Origin: Lottia gigantea
Lineage: Eukaryota; Mollusca; Gastropoda; Lottiidae
Length of the DNA stretch: 64,000 bases
Assembly (NCBI RefSeq): GCF_000327385.1
Contig: NW_008709945.1
Coordinates: 1,422,459 to 1,486,458 of the forward strand
Reading direction: 5' to 3'
Below the pieces are notes generated by a model, which searched no databases, was not told the origin of the DNA, and saw nothing but the letters and a program-made list of their open reading frames with translations. Every line of letters starts with the position of its first letter. Position 1 is the first letter of the stretch. The translations under genes and the position numbers were made by a program. Positions 62,701 to 64,000 of this stretch are shown here, piece after piece.

Positions 62701-63766
62701 TGTCTAAATTAGCGATATTTTAATGTGTTATCATTCATAATTTGTTTCGCTGACGTTTTGAAAAATCATGAATTTTTTGCTCTTTTATTGAAGTTTATGA
62801 GAAACGTTAATGTTTTTCAGGGACCATCTGGACCTCCCGGACCAACTGGACCACAAGGTGAACGAGGAAACCCTGGTGCCCCTGGATTCCAAGGAGAACC
62901 TGGACCTCAAGGTCTTGCTGGAGCACCTGTAAGTTATTTATTTACCTTTTTTATTATATTGTTATTTACCCAAGTCATCAACTATCAAAGCGCCGACATT
63001 TCAAAATTATGATATTTCTTGTTGTCCATTTAATAATGCTTATGCTTTCATTAATGTCAAAATGATTCTTGTATGTTTTAGGGTGAGTCTGGACAAGCTG
63101 GACGAGATGGTAGTGATGGACAATCTGGACCACCCGGACCTCTTGGTCCACCTGGATCTCCTGGACCACCTGGAGAGCCCGGATTACCTGTAAGTTAACT
63201 TTATTTTGTAATAATGTTTTCATGAAGTATGGTCATATTTAAGTATCTCCACTATACAGATTTAGTTCGCCTACTTTCGAACCGAGCCGTATTTGCTGAA
63301 TAAGAGAATTTGATGAACAAGCACCTGCTCTAAATCTGGTTTGACACATAGCAGTTTTATGTCACCAATTGTTTGTGATTGTTTTTGTAGGGATCTTCTG
63401 GTAAAGATGGTCTTCCTGGATTACCTGGTATTGTTGGTTCTAAGGGCTCACGAGGTCTTCAAGGACGATCTGGACCACCCGGACTACAAGGAAATTCCGT
63501 AAGTATTTTGTTCAATACGTTTATTTGATACCACTTAATGCTATTTTCATAGAATTTGCGTGTAAAACAACATAATTTTCATCGCTAGGAAATATAAATG
63601 TAATTAAGTGTTAATAGCATGTGTATCGGAGTTTATATTAATTGCAAAAGTTGTTCCATTTAAGTAAAATTCCATATAAACTGATGTTTTTAATTATTCA
63701 TCGTTTTTTTAGGGTCCACCAGGAACAACTGGAGCACAAGGATCTCAAGGAGAACGAGGAGAGCGA
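50661..63766 (+). CDS. Clade A fibrillar procollagen alpha chain (3'-partial)
   Basis: Extracellular matrix fibril-forming collagen. There are 34 exons in the window. Non-helical: 50661-50718, 52151-52336, 52810-52826, 53751-53768, 54065-54145. Helical: 54521-54619, 54860-54913, 55221-55274, 55560-55667, 55911-56009, 56189-56287, 56511-56654, 56877-56975, 57309-57416, 57580-57633, 57932-58039, 58329-58373, 58528-58581, 58851-58949, 59204-59311, 59558-59611, 59806-59904, 60143-60241, 60644-60697, 60973-61026, 61202-61417, 61639-61692, 61928-61981, 62152-62313, 62517-62624, 62821-62928, 63082-63189, 63391-63498, 63713-63766. This gives 1008 residues: signal peptide 1-18, VWC 23-80, spacer and N-telopeptide 82-120, then 296 unbroken Gly-X-Y triplets. 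A full helix has about 338, so the last part and the C-propeptide lie beyond the window. VWC rather than TSPN marks clade A. Confidence 0.97.
52151..52336 (+). other. Collagen exon 2: VWC domain
   Basis: A single exon holds a complete von Willebrand factor C module with the standard ten cysteines, from Cys23 (EIKCDG) through CYQCEC, ECEYLEC and MVC to [11 protein letters not shown] is the N-propeptide module of clade A fibrillar collagens and binds BMP-type ligands in some vertebrate members. Confidence 0.92.
52810..54145 (+). other. Collagen exons 3-5: spacer and N-telopeptide
   Basis: Two tiny exons (17 and 18 nt) encode QEVSAE and RSPRED. An 81-nt exon then encodes [20 protein letters not shown] and MTGYYQA. 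The NDKAG motif (Lys109) matches the cross-linking lysine of vertebrate N-telopeptides (DEKAG in type II). No minor triple helix lies between the VWC and the telopeptide. Confidence 0.85.
54521..63766 (+). other. Collagen triple-helix exons (29 exons)
   Basis: Every exon begins with a whole Gly codon, is a multiple of 9 nt (45, 54, 99, 108, 144, 162 or 216) and ends before GTAAGT or a close variant. No Gly-X-Y interruption was seen. The start [20 protein letters not shown] aligns with human type II one triplet in. Helix Lys84 (GPKGHRGF) corresponds to the type II cross-link Lys87. Confidence 0.95.
60365..60580. repeat. Diverged tandem duplication in a collagen intron
   Basis: Two blocks about 125 bp apart share TATCAAGTTGCTGTTGA / CATCAGGTTGTTATTGA, CACAATTGGAC / CACAATAGGAC, and CACCGAAGAAGCATACCAAG / CACCGATGAAGCGTATCAAG. 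Both are in the intron between exons 60143-60241 and 60644-60697. Non-coding. Confidence 0.7.
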
Positions 63767-64000
63767 GTAAGTTCTTAATCTTTAATCATGCCCACCTGAT
63801 CATTTGAACTGACTCATGGTGTATAATCCTACATTAATAATGATACTAATTCGATTATCATTACCGTTTCTGTAAATATGGATTATCGTATATCGATTAT
63901 GATGGATATTTCAACAACAATAAACTTAATTTCTTATTCCCGATAAGATGAATGTATATCGGAAATGTTCCTAACCAATCATGGCGTTTTTCGTATCTTG
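63767..64000 (+). other. Collagen intron running off the window
   Basis: After the donor GTAAGT at 63767 no further acceptor plus Gly-X-Y exon is seen before the window ends. Confidence 0.8.

Noticed and set aside
1-64000. tRNA, rRNA, LTR or reverse-transcriptase elements
   Set aside because: I looked for tRNA B-box motifs, long direct terminal repeats and polymerase motifs and saw none convincing. A covariance-model and repeat-library search would settle it.

Overview
This is a 64 kb window of AT-rich animal nuclear DNA. The genes are multi-exon, with short exons, strong GTAAGT-type donors, many minisatellites and several small DNA-transposon relics. The collagen architecture, compact introns and dispersed repeats suggest a mollusc or another lophotrochozoan. 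That is inference; nothing here fixes the species. I see no bacterial features, tRNA, rRNA, CRISPR array, LTR element or reverse-transcriptase gene.

Layout: (1) 1-5081, no supported gene. (2) 5082-5918 (+), the last two coding exons of an EF-hand protein whose start was not found. (3) 7993-17069 (-), a complete 17-exon YEATS2 gene (about 1190 aa), the acyl-histone reader of the ATAC acetyltransferase complex. (4) About 17.1-18.6 kb, a probable divergent promoter between YEATS2 and the next gene, with a YY1-like AAGATGGC motif at each edge. (5) 22777-32370 (+), a complete doublecortin-like kinase (about 941 aa: two DCX domains, a very charged K/E linker and a CaMK-type kinase domain). (6) 32.4-38.5 kb, 3' UTR and repeats, including a 28-copy 32-bp minisatellite and a foldback MITE. 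(7) 38520-44697 (-), a complete 13-exon SNX4 gene (432 aa, PX plus BAR). (8) 44.7-50.4 kb, mostly empty, with one weak 71-codon candidate reading frame and long C/G tracts. (9) 50661 to beyond the right edge (+), a clade A fibrillar procollagen with signal peptide, VWC domain, telopeptide and 29 triple-helix exons (296 Gly-X-Y triplets). It is still open at 63766.

The genes have unrelated cell roles: chromatin reading, microtubule-linked kinase, endosomal sorting, extracellular matrix and calcium binding. I see no operon-like system. YEATS2 and DCLK are divergent neighbours; DCLK and SNX4 are convergent. Exon boundaries were read by hand from splice consensus, reading phase and remembered family sequences. 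In each of the three complete genes the exon lengths sum to a whole number of codons ending in a stop.

I did not find a clearly new biological system. The most unusual items are a tandemly triplicated splice acceptor in SNX4, a 51-bp hairpin-forming minisatellite that stays open in one frame, three MITE-type families, a phase-compatible alternative first exon in the DCLK gene, and a fibrillar collagen with VWC but no minor helix that keeps both N-side cross-link lysine positions.
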